Source: Perognathus longimembris pacificus
Taxonomy: Eukaryota > Chordata > Mammalia > Rodentia > Heteromyidae
Length of the DNA: 64,000 bases
Assembly: GCF_023159225.1 (NCBI RefSeq)
Contig: NC_063168.1
Coordinates: 56,461,398-56,525,397 of the forward strand
Direction of reading: 5' to 3'
The position numbers and the translations under genes are program-made. Shown piece by piece: positions 33,146-43,075 of this stretch. The notes below the pieces were generated by a model that had not been told where the DNA came from, made no database searches, and was given only the letters and a program-made list of their open reading frames with translations. The number at the start of each line of letters is the position of its first letter. Within the stretch, counting starts at the first letter, position 1.

Positions 33146-33400
33146 CTTTGGTGAGGAGAGGTCAGAGGGCTTGTAGGTTGTGGATCTTGAACTCAGGACC
33201 TAAGTCCTGTCTGTGGACACTTTTGCTCAAGGCTAGTGCTCTACCATTTGAGCCACAGCTCAAATTCCAGCTTTTTTGGTGGTTAGTTGGAAAGAAAGCC
33301 TCATGGACTTTCCTGCCTGGGTTGGCTTTAAACAATGAGGCATGGCTCCCAGCCTCCTGTGTAGCTATTATTATAGGCATGAGCCACTAGTACTTGACTT
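33146..33400 (-). mobile_element. 7SL-like + Geo SINE with TSD
   Basis: Antisense dimer: TTTTGCTCAAGGCTAGTGCT (Geo), CTTTTTTGGTGGTTAGTTGG (linker), CATGAGCCACTAGTACTTG (5' end). TSD AGATTATGTACTTTT at 33131-33145 and AGATTATGCACTTTT at 33401-33415 (one mismatch). The tail end has decayed. Confidence 0.88.
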
Positions 33401-33759
33401 AGATTATGCACTTTTTGAGCTTAAAAATCAGCGCGTTCTCTCCTGTTGCTATTATATTGAACTGCTATGCTCAAAAATAAACGTCATTGGATTAACACCA
33501 CTGAAACAGAATTTTTAGCATCAAAAGTATAACAAAACTTAACAAAAATATCTGGTCTCTGCCAAAAGCTGTATCAAAAGGTGAAACTTAATAGCGATTT
33601 TATGGGCTGTCAGCAAACAGGCTAAAAACTACCAGCCTGAAATGCAATGTAAGAAGAAAATATTTATAACTTTCTTATTCATTTCCCACTATATACCAAC
33701 CACATTTCCATATCTGGAAAATAGTCCACAATTTTCATTATATAAAAGGAAGTAAGAAG
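33401..33759. other. unassigned AT-rich DNA
   Basis: Nothing recognised beyond the right TSD of the preceding SINE. Confidence 0.4.
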
Positions 33760-33982
33760 CCAGGTGCTGATGGCCCATATCTGTAATTCCAGCTGCTCAG
33801 GAAGCAGAGATCTGAGGGTCCTGGTTTGAAGCCAGCCCAGACAGACAAATCTATGAGATTCTTATCTCCAATTAACTAACAAAGTGCTAGGCTGGAGGTG
33901 TGGCTCAAGTGGCAGAATGCCAGCCCTGAGGAAAACATGAAGTGAGAGTGCGAGACCTGAGTTCAAGCCCCAGTGCAAGTGC
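33760..33982 (+). mobile_element. 7SL-like + Geo SINE
   Basis: GCCAGGTGCTGATGGCCCAT start; CTTATCTCCAATTAACTAAC linker; Geo end CTGAGTTCAAGCCCCAGTGC. It runs into a purine microsatellite. Confidence 0.85.
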
Positions 33983-34092
33983 ACAGACAGACAGACAGAG
34001 ACAAAGACAGAATGACAAAGGGAAGAAGAGGAAGAAAAGGAAGCAGAAGAGGAAGAGGAAGGAGGAGGAGGAGAAGGAGAAGAAGAGAATAC
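33983..34092. repeat. (GACA)n to (GAA/GGA)n microsatellite at a SINE tail
   Basis: Starts as CAGACAGACAGACAGA and becomes an imperfect GAAGAGGAA/GGAGGAGGA array. Frames through it are low-complexity artefacts. Confidence 0.9.
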
Positions 34093-34721
34093 AGTCTGCA
34101 TTCAAAGATGGACTCTCTCATCAGTCAAGTGAACATCGTGTACATTGTATGTGGCTGGAGCTAATGACTTGTGTTCATCATGGGCACCTAGGAGGACTAC
34201 ATTTCCCAGTATTCCATGATGTTAGGTTAGAACCACAGGCCTAAATTCTCCCCAGGGGGAAATGTGAGTGGTTCAACTTCTAGCAATATACAAGTAATGA
34301 GGTAACTCTGTGAATATACTGAAGCCCAGTGAAATATACATGCCATACATGGCATGTTAATCATAGCCTGATAAAGCTTTTCCAGAGGAATCGGGGGAAG
34401 AGGGAGGGCATGAATCTCTAAGCTCTGTATCTCCTGAATTTAGAGTTTGAAGTTAAGAACTGTGGATTGAGGGTTGCAATATGGAAGCCACTGAGCCCTC
34501 TGATTCACTATTGAAGGAGTACTACTATAGTGATCCAAGTGTGCCACACTCTAGTGGGAACAATTCTTTGTTAATCACAGTGTAGCTTATCCAATCCCAG
34601 TAAATACTACAGCACTACTACAGACATCAGTTCCTTAGCTACCCCTCCTACCTGCAAGAGCAATCTACCAACCTCTTCTTTCAAACTCCAACTCTCAATA
34701 GTTCAAGTAAGAAAGAGAAAG
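34093..34721. other. unassigned DNA
   Basis: Nothing recognised. Confidence 0.4.
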
Positions 34722-34950
34722 CCAGGTACTGGTAGTTCACACATGTAATCCTAGATACTCAGGAGGCTGAGATCTGATGGTCACAGTTCAAAACCAGTCC
34801 AGGTAGGGAACTCTATGAGACTATTAAATCCAATTAGCCACCTAAAAGCTGTACACTTGGCTGTGGCTCAAGTGGTAGGGAAGTAGCCCTGAGCAAAACA
34901 GCTCATAAATCACCCAAGCCCTGATTTCAGGCCCTAAAAGCAGCACAGGA
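34722..34950 (+). mobile_element. 7SL-like + Geo SINE
   Basis: GTAATCCTAGATACTCAGGA in the left half; GGCTGTGGCTCAAGTGGTAG in the Geo half; decayed 3' end and an A/G tail. Confidence 0.85.
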
Positions 34951-35108
34951 AAGAAAAGAAAAGACAGAAAGAAATAGAGAGAGAGAAGGAATGAGAGGAG
35001 AGAAAGATGGAAAGAAGGAGAGAAAGAGAGAAATAGAGATGGAAGAAGATAGGGAGGGAAGAAGGGAGTAAAAGAGGGAGGGGAGGAGGGAGGGGAGGAG
35101 GGAGGGAA
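34951..35108. repeat. purine-rich (GAAA/GAGG)n tract at a SINE tail
   Basis: About 150 bases almost without pyrimidines, grading from GAAAGAAAAG to GGGAGGGGAGGA. Confidence 0.9.
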
Positions 35109-36820
35109 ACTTTCCATTCAATATGAAAATGGAGTTTCAAAATTACAAGTGACTTGAAAAGCATGGAATCTGACCAATATGCCAGATTTTGGCACAGCAA
35201 AATTCCCAAATGGTGCTTCAAACAAATAAAGCCATTTCTTATTCAAACCTCCTCAATAAACCAATTTGCCTGGATATCACAATTCATTTTGCAGTCTCAT
35301 ATTTTGGCTATACATTTTTATAAGACACTATACATTCATTGCAAACAAGCAAAAAATGAAAATAAAACACAATTACCAAATAGAAAATCAAATCCCTGGT
35401 CTTCCTGAAACATAATACTAGACATTTAACTACTGGCGATTTTTTAAAAGCTTATTTCTCCTAGTGTCCAATTATTAGAGTTTGGTTTGCCTTAGCTAAT
35501 ATTGTCCCAGTCAGTCTTGGGTAGACAACATTTAAACATGCTGAAGCAATCTAACTGAATCTTGGTTTCTCTGAGCATCATTAAACTGGATTCGCAATTA
35601 AGAAGCAGGGACCTTAGAGGACCTTAATTCTTTTCAAAGAATTAGGGCATCATAAACTAACCTTTCACCTAAAGTTTTCCAGATACCACAAATGTGTGTC
35701 CCTGACAAGTAAGCTGTAGCCTGAGAGATGTGGCACTTCCCATTGCACGGCTCCAATGCTACGGCCCTCCCTGGGACACCGGGAGGCTGCCCTGGCCCCA
35801 GCCCGGGCTTCAGGGCTCTGGATAGAACTGCACACATACAGATGGTCTGCCCAAAGATGGCCACCGCACCCCTAAACTCAGCCACTGCAAAATTGGACTG
35901 AGACCTGCAAGCCTGACTCCCAGGGGTATACACACATCTGTTTAAAATTCAAACCGCTTGTGCAAACCATGGATCGGCATGCAAATAAAACTTTTAAAGA
36001 GACTGTATTCATTTAAAGAGGAAATGAAAAAATGTGCCTAGGTCTTCGGGTTCTACATTTCCTAAGGAGAGTGGGTAGGCCGTCTGGGATTTAGAGGGTG
36101 GTTGAAGGCAAGTAGACTGATGTGGGAGCAGACACTGGCTTTTGATCACGGTTCAGCAGCACCTCGGGGCCCTCCACACACTACGCAGGAGGCCAGGCCT
36201 GTAAGCCCACAGCCGTGGTGCTCACATCACACAACTGGCAAAGTAAGATTTGGGAAGCCAAGCGTGTCCCAGAAGGTAACTGAGCCAATCAGAAATGAAA
36301 TCTAGCTCTGAGTAGTGCTGGGGTGGTGCAAATATTTTCACAGATAAATCTAGAGAATTCTCAGTCGAGGCTGGATGGAATCAACGGGGCGGGAATGAGC
36401 CTCTCATCTCGGTCAGTGCTCCCTCAGTGACAAGGTGGAGGACTTCGTAGTTTCCACAGCTCACCTCACTGCACTTCTCTCTCACACAGTGACCAACGGC
36501 CATGACCATCTCCTAGTGAAGCAAAGCTAATCAAGATGAGGTGTCAGGATTCGAACCTGAATCTGAACCCAAGTGTTCTGATCCCAATTTCAGAATCACT
36601 CTCCCAACTCATTGCTTTACTCAGCTGGCAATAGGAGTCCCCAGGGATCCCTCACCTGTTCTGAGTGACTGTCAAGGGAGTGGAATTTCCATCCATGTGG
36701 AGAATTGAGAGGAAACCTCAGAGATTCCAGGACACAGTGGCACACACAGGCTGATGTCATCTGTGTGTTGGCTACTAGAGAAATATTTGGGTCAGTTCAT
36801 TGTTAAATAGTCTTCAGAAA
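35109..36820. other. unassigned DNA with one locally GC-rich stretch
   Basis: 35740-35830 is locally GC-rich with a few CpGs (for example CCCGGGCTTC) inside otherwise AT-rich DNA. The 99-codon minus frame there (35634-35933) has no recognisable domain. A degenerate MIR lies near 36.55 kb. Confidence 0.4.
36540..36630 (-). mobile_element. possible MIR fragment
   Basis: GTCAGGATTCGAACCTGAAT followed by CCAAGTGTTCTGATCCCAAT resembles the antisense tRNA-like 5' part of MIR. Confidence 0.45.
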
Positions 36821-36918
36821 CATGTGTGTATGTGTGAATGTGTGTATGTGTGAATGTGTATGTGTGTATGAGAGAGAGAGGGGGGAGGGGAGAGAGGGAG
36901 AGAGGAGAGGAGAAAGAC
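36821..36918. repeat. (TGTGTATG)n and (GA)n low-complexity
   Basis: TGTGTATGTG/TGTGAATG units followed by GAGAGAGAGGGG purine sequence. Confidence 0.9.
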
Positions 36919-36925
36919 AAAGAGG

Positions 36926-36962
36926 TCTAACATTCTACCACTTGAGACACAGCTCTACTTCC
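36926..36962 (-). mobile_element. Geo-module SINE scrap
   Basis: ATTCTACCACTTGAGACACAG then CTCTACTTCC is the central part of an antisense Geo half; the rest has been lost, probably to the adjacent repeat. Confidence 0.6.
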
Positions 36963-37746
36963 CATATATTTGTATTCAACTATCATGACAGCAAGAAGAC
37001 TATGTGTAACTATAAATCATACATAATAGACACTAATGTTTTATATTGATAACATGATGAAATTAACATTTCTAATGTAAAGAATTCAGTAAGATATACT
37101 CAACAATTCCACCTGTTTATGTGCTTTATAACATGCCCATTATGAAATCTAAAATCATCCCTGTGACCCACATATTCTTGCTGTTGGGCAGCATTGCTGT
37201 AAAGGCAAAGGTCATGCTCAGAAGGGCTTGCTAAGGAAGGTGGAAACCAGGGCAGGCTGAGCAGCAGCTCCACAGGCATGTCCTCCCTCCCTCTAGGCTG
37301 CCGGATTCTCACCAACAGGGCACACTCCTGCCTCCTTCAGTTAAGGCTCTCCTTCCCCAGCCTAGCTCAAGTACTGTTGGCCCAGCATGCTCAGATGGGC
37401 AGGACTCCCCCTAATTCCAGCCTCTGCCATTCCCATTTCCTCAGCCACCATCACGGCTGTCCCATTCCAGTGTAGGACATGTGAGAAACCCTTCAGCCCC
37501 ACCCAGATCAAGACAATTGTTTCCAGAGCTACCGGCAGGATTCCTTCTGCAGACCAATGGCCTCTACCTGTCTTGATCATGTACTGTATTTGCCACCTCA
37601 GTGCCCAGTATGTATTTATGGATTATATAATGCTCGATTGTGTCTATATCACAAAACATAACACAGGAAACACACTTGCTAAAACATACTCAGAACAGAA
37701 ATTTAGGAGACACTATTAAGAATTTCTAAAATAATTTAATTCCACT
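36963..37746. other. unassigned DNA
   Basis: Nothing recognised. The 110-codon frame at 37387-37719 lacks recognisable domains. Confidence 0.4.
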
Positions 37747-37802
37747 GTGTGTGTGCATGTGTATATGTGTGTGTGTGCACGTTCACACGCACGTGCATGC
37801 AA
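37747..37802. repeat. (TG)n / alternating purine-pyrimidine tract
   Basis: TGTGTGTGCATGTGTATATG and TGTGCACG...CACACGCACGTGCATGC, adjoining the tail of the next SINE. Confidence 0.85.
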
Positions 37803-38028
37803 GTACTGGGGCTCGAACTCTTGAAATCAGGGCCTCATGCTCTCCCTTGACTTTTTTGCTCATGGATGGTGCTCTGCCCCTTGAAGCCACAACTCCACTT
37901 CCAGCCTTTTGCTGGTTAATTAAAGAGAAGAGGCTCAAGGATTTGTCTTCTCAGGCTGGCTTCCAGCCTCAATCCTCAGACCTCAGCCTCCTAAGAAGCT
38001 AGGGTTACACACATGAGCCACTGGCTGC
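37803..38028 (-). mobile_element. 7SL-like + Geo SINE
   Basis: Antisense: CTGGGGCTCGAACTC (Geo end), TTTTTTGCTCATGGATGGTG, then the linker TGCTGGTTAATTAAAGAG and the 7SL half ending CACATGAGCCACTGG. Confidence 0.85.
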
Positions 38029-38531
38029 ACTAATCCTTTTTTCACTTCTCACCACAAATATGTGTCTCATTGCCTGCCACATGGTTGAATTTATCCCATT
38101 ACTTTTTCAAAAAAAAAAATCTTCACTTACCATTTTATGATGCACAAATTTAAAGGTCTTAATTCAAAATAAGTCAGTACTTAGTTTTAAAGGCTAAGCT
38201 AAAAAAAAAGAGATCTGAAAGAGAAGCAAATGGAAGAAAGGCACTCATAAAGTCTTAACACTCAAGATTCAAATGAATGCAGTAAGTGCTCGGAGAGATT
38301 TTTGCTGAAGTTAGTAACTTTCCATTTTTTTTTAACTTTCCATTTTCTGTAAGGTCACTAGGTTGGCCTCCCAAACTACTTAGAAAATGTCCTATTTAAA
38401 CAAATGCTTCTATTAGGTTTAAAATTCTTTGTGTGCAATACTTTAGTCTGTTTCCAAAATTTTGAAGTGTGCAAATATAAGTTTCAACACATACAATTGT
38501 TGTTTTCTACAATAAAAAATGACATAAATGG
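38029..38531. other. unassigned AT-rich DNA
   Basis: Contains a 14-bp direct repeat TAACTTTCCATTTT at 38315-38328 and 38333-38346 separated by T residues; otherwise nothing recognised. Confidence 0.4.
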
Positions 38532-38543
38532 AAGTATACATTT

Positions 38544-38667
38544 GTTGTTGTTGTTGTTGGTATTGGGCCTTAAACTTGGGGCCTGGGCGCTGTCTCTGAG
38601 CTCTTTTGCTCACGGCTAGCACTCTACCACTTTGAGCCACAGCTCCACTTCCAGTTTTCTGGTGGTT
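38544..38667 (-). mobile_element. 5'-truncated Geo SINE with TSD
   Basis: Antisense Geo half preceded by a (TTG)n tail (38542-38559) and ending inside the linker at GGTGGTT. TSD AAGTATACATTT at 38532-38543 and AAGTATCCATTT at 38668-38679 (one mismatch). The absence of the left half therefore dates from insertion. Confidence 0.82.
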
Positions 38668-38821
38668 AAGTATCCATTTTAATGCTTATTTTTAAATGCT
38701 TTCTTTCTCTGTAGCATAAGTTAGTTTTTCATGGGAAAATAAGCAAACTTCGTCATTACGGTAATGTACAGTCTTCTTGCTCTGGTGATAGTTCAACATA
38801 CCTGAAAAACAAATGCATGGG

Positions 38822-38960
38822 AAGTGGAGCTGTGGCTTAAATGATAGGTTACTAGCCCTGAGTAAAAAAAACTCCCAAGAGTGAGAGTTCTGAGTTCAAA
38901 ACTCAGTACTGGAACAGATATATGTACACACACATACAAAAAGCAAAGCAAAAAAAAAAG
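38822..38960 (+). mobile_element. Geo-half SINE
   Basis: GGAAGTGGAGCTGTGGCTTA to TGAGTTCAAAACTCAGTACT with an A-rich tail. Only the Geo half is present. Confidence 0.75.
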
Positions 38961-38974
38961 AGTAATGTGTCCTT

Positions 38975-39240
38975 TCAGTGTAGAATATAGTGTATATTAC
39001 ATACTATATTATATATAATAACATATTCTATGTTGTTATATGAAATATATTATATTAATATATAATATGATAATATATTTTGTAATAAATTTATATGGAT
39101 ATTCTATATTATCCTTATATTAAATTATAATTATATAATTGTCATATAATTATAACCATATATTATATATCTTAAAATTATATTCTAATCATATTTATTA
39201 ACTATTTTATAACATGTAATGTTTATTATCTAGTAAATGT
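38975..39240. repeat. AT-rich low-complexity region
   Basis: About 250 bases of A and T in TATATTA/ATAATAT patterns with many small palindromes. Confidence 0.85.
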
Positions 39241-41494
39241 GTAATGAAAAACACAAAATACTACCAATTCTGAAATGTCTGTCTTGTGCAAGAATACTAT
39301 AATTCATGTTTAACCATTCCTCTAAGGAATTCAGTCTAATTAGCATCTGTCATACAAAACATTATTAGGGTGATTCTATCTTATTACTAAGCATTATAAG
39401 ATTTCTTGGCTACATAAGACCCTATCATCTGTAAGTCTACTGATCCTGGTAAAGATAAAGCTGCCTGAACAGAGCCAGCCCCCTCCCCATCAGGTGACCA
39501 AGTCCCTCAAAATGCTCAGGCTACAGACGAGGCTCAGTCTCACCTTCTGGAACCTGGACCAACGTGGTCACTGGGACCACCCACATATTCATTCCTATGC
39601 GCAGGCTAATGTAAAGGTAAGTAGAATATTCTGATTTTCCCCTTGCATCTCAGTGGACTGTCTCACACTCACTGGGGTGTCGTAACCTTACCTCAGATTG
39701 CATTGCCATTAGATATGGACATGTCCACTCAACATTCAACTCTGCTCTGGTTACTGGCTATTCTCTGCTAGCAGAAGAAAAGAAAATGGTTCTTCCCCAG
39801 GAGAAATCAGGAGGATTTTTTCACAGCCCTCTGAGAATCCACTGATGGTTGGAGATGGTTCTGTTTCTCCTGCCACAACTTGGCTAATATTTATAACAAG
39901 AATGGGTTCAACTAGGTTCAGACTCCTCCTTGTCTGAAACAACTGCTCTATAGCTCTGTGAAGAGCATTCTCCCTGGCTCCTGAATTCCTGCTCTGTTGC
40001 TCTTCACAACACATCTTTAGAGCCCCACCTCCAATGTGGTACCATTTAACAACCACGTGACACCATGCAATGCCACGACACAGTGGCTCCTGACGCAGTC
40101 GGGGCTCAATGCTTGTGACTTACCAGGACACTCTTTTTTTCCTTTAACAGCTGTCTCATACAAGGTCCAAATGCTTCCCTTCTCAACATTTTTTTAAATC
40201 TTGTGAGAAAAAGGATGAGTCTATACTGAGGACGTGGAGTCCAAGGGCCAACAGGATCACCTGACCTACTGCCCCCCTCCTTCTGCAAGGCCCAGTCCCC
40301 TTCTGTCCCTCTGTAAGCTCCCTCAGCTCACTTTCCTCCCTTTTCTCCCCTCCCCTTCTGAGCTATGTGACTGATTTAACCTCTCAGCTCTCTCTCTGTC
40401 TCTCTCTGTCTCTCATCTCTTTCCTTCATTAAATCACATCTACCCCTCCACCCCAGATTAACTTCCCCAACCTTTCATCTTACCATATGGCACTCTCTGC
40501 CTACCCTGTCGTCCCCTCAGAGGCTGCTCCAAGGAGAGTGTGCTCAGCCCCGCTTCCTCCCCTCTGCTTCCTCCTCTGAGCAAGGGCTCACACATGTCCT
40601 CCCATCTAAGGCCACTTCATCTCCTTCACCTACGACCCACTAATTCGTCCACAGCCCAAACTCACCTGGGGCTCTCCTCTACCACCACCCTTGGGCTTCA
40701 TGCTCTGTGTTGGCTCTTGCCAACATCGTACTGACACGAGTCCATCTTCCCCAACATGTAACATGGCCCACCCTGTGCACTGTGTTTATTATTTTAGTAA
40801 ACATACATTATCAGGGTAATTGTTTTAATAGGTGAAAGAAAACAATTTCTTAGCCAATCATTATAGATGAATTATATTAGTGACTTACATCATAGCTGAA
40901 AAGATCTGAGCTCAATACCATGACTTGATTGCACACTTAATTTCATCTCATGCAAGACTTCCTGCCCTGATGTGTTCAAGCTGGGCCATGGATATTGGTG
41001 TGCCATGATTGTGGTAAGAGTGCCCACAAGCTGGCTAGCAGAGGAGTTCACAGACACTGGGGATTGTGGGCCTTTTTAAGACAGAGGAGAACAATAGAAT
41101 GACTGCATAAAAACACTCAAATGCCCCAAACTGTGTACAGTTTCAAGGGTCAGAAGCATTGAAGGCCTCTAATCTTATAAGAAGTCTGGAGTTACATTTG
41201 CCTGTTTTTTTCCCTTAAATGCACAGGGCCTCAAAGTGATGTGAGATGAAGAAAGGGAAAGCTTTGGTCTTACACAGACCTTCCTACAACAGTTTTTATA
41301 TAGCCAGCCAATTTTTTCCTCTTAAAAAATATCAATTTAAGATTATTTGGGGAGAAAGCTGCCAACAACTGGAGGGAGGGATAACAAAGAAGTTGAGGAT
41401 GAATAGTTTTGCTACAGGGAGGCAGAATGGGAAGATTGTGGTTTAATGCTAGTATGGACAAAAAAATGTTAGCAAGACTTTATCTCATAAGAAG
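39241..41494. other. unassigned DNA
   Basis: No named repeat. Part of 40300-40720 is pyrimidine-rich (CTCTCTCTCTGTCTCTC near 40385). Frames here are short and lack domains. Confidence 0.4.
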
Positions 41495-41697
41495 AAGAAG
41501 CTGAGGATGATGTCGCATGCCTGTGGTCCCAGGTACAAGTGGGTAGAGGTAGAAATAACATGGTCCAAGGCTCAATAAACTGAAAAGGCTTCTCAGTAAA
41601 CTGAAAAACAAAACAAAATGGACTGGGGTTGTGGCTTAAGTGATAGCACAAAGCCCTGAGTACAATCCCAAATATTGCAAAAAAAAAATAAAAAAAG
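41495..41697 (+). mobile_element. old 7SL-like + ID-like SINE
   Basis: GCATGCCTGTGGTCCCAGGT (7SL-like), then TGGACTGGGGTTGTGGCTTA and GAGTACAATCCCAAATATTG (ID-like A and B boxes), poly(A). Lacks Geo. Confidence 0.65.
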
Positions 41698-42339
41698 GCA
41701 TATATATTGTAAGTACCTGGCATAAGTTAAGGCAGCATTGTCCTTTAAAGTATCCAATATCTTCTTTGCTCACTCTAGAATTACAAACTAATGTGACCCT
41801 TCCTAGAGCAAGACCTCCTATTGATCTTGCCTCACTCAGTTCTGAGCTGCGAAGGATGAGCTCTCCAAAGCTTTGTGGCCTTTCTTCTGTCTGGATGCTT
41901 ACGCCATCATAGTAAACTTCTAACCCTTCTAACCCTTCCAGCTTTCACTGGCAACTAATGGAAGCCTTGTTTTCCTTTAGAAACCAGGGATCAAAGTCCC
42001 TGCTGTGTTTTCTGGTTCTTATTTCCCTCCCTCTTCTACATTTTCTTCTTCTAACACCACATGGGAGATGGGCTTACATTAGGCACTGTCTTCACCACTC
42101 AGGCCCATAGGGATCAAAGCGCCTTCTAGCTGTCCTTGGCAATTACTCCTTGAGCATCTTCTTCCAATCACTTCATAAACTTCTTATAACAAATGCACTG
42201 AAAATCTAATTAACAAGTTCCTGAAAACAAGGTTCTGCTAAAAGTCAGTAAATGAGCCAATTAAACATATGCTTCATTGAGGAAGATACACAGATGGAGA
42301 GAATACATGTGAAAAGACTGAGGGGGGGGGCGCGGAATT
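41698..42339. other. unassigned DNA
   Basis: Nothing recognised; a run of nine G at about 42322-42331. Confidence 0.4.
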
Positions 42340-42560
42340 CTCATTAAAACCACAGTGAGCCCCAACTGGACATCTACTGGAATGGCACAAAATGAAAACA
42401 AACACTACTAAGTGATAGTAAAGCTTTGGAGCAGGTAGAACTCTCACAGTATGCTGATAAGAACAGGAAATGGCACCATTTGATTGACGGCATTTTATAA
42501 AGTTGAGTATATTTACATAAAACTCTGAGCCACTTAGCCTGGACAATGCCCATTCCTATC
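42340..42560 (+). mobile_element. ancient L1 ORF2 fragment
   Basis: ACCACAGTGAGCCCCAACTG, then TGGAATGGCACAAAATGAAA and GCTGATAAGAACAGGAAATGG follow the L1 ORF2 segment running into the cysteine-rich domain. No open frame. Confidence 0.6.
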
Positions 42561-42610
42561 ACCGTATTATTATATCGCCTTATAAAAGTTATCTTCTAGT
42601 AAGGAAAGTA

Positions 42611-42735
42611 AACTGTGAGTTCCTTAAGGGAGCTCTCTCTTGTCTTAATTGTCCATTTATTTGCTAGTACAAATCTTAATGCATAGTAGGGAGTATTCAC
42701 TGAGAGTATGCAGAATTAATAAAAGAATGAATGGG
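42611..42735 (+). mobile_element. L2-type 3' end
   Basis: GTGAGTTCCTTAAGGGAGCT, ATGCATAGTAGGGAGTATTC and AATAAAAGAATGAATGG follow the conserved 3' end of mammalian L2. Confidence 0.55.
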
Positions 42736-42924
42736 ATGTAGCAGGTATTCCATTCTAAACCAGGCACTAGAAACATAGGAAAGACATGGTCTGTATCTTC
42801 ATAGAGTCATCAAGCAGGAGAACCAAGCTCCACACACCAGAAACACCAAGTACCAAAAGATTCCCCAAGTAATGAATCCTTGTGTTGTATAGAAATTTCA
42901 TGGTAGACAAGAGCTCTAGATTGT

Positions 42925-43075
42925 TCTTCCAGGCCAGACAGCCTTGAGTTCAAAGTCTCGCTCCTACTTCCTAGTGTCATGTTGGCAAGTTACTTGGCCT
43001 TTCTAAGACTATTTTCCTAATCTGTAAGAAGATATTAATAGTGGGATTGCCATGAAGAGGTGTGGTCATCCCCTG
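42925..43075 (+). mobile_element. MIR SINE
   Basis: GCCTTGAGTTCAAAGTCTCG, GGCAAGTTACTTGGCCTTTC, CCTAATCTGTAAGAAGATAT and TAATAGTGGG follow the MIR consensus order across about 150 bases. The clearest ancient SINE in the window. Confidence 0.78.

Noticed and set aside
35634..35933. 99-codon minus-strand frame in a locally GC-rich stretch
   Set aside because: The GC-rich stretch is too small for a CpG island and the protein is unrecognisable; recorded as unassigned DNA.
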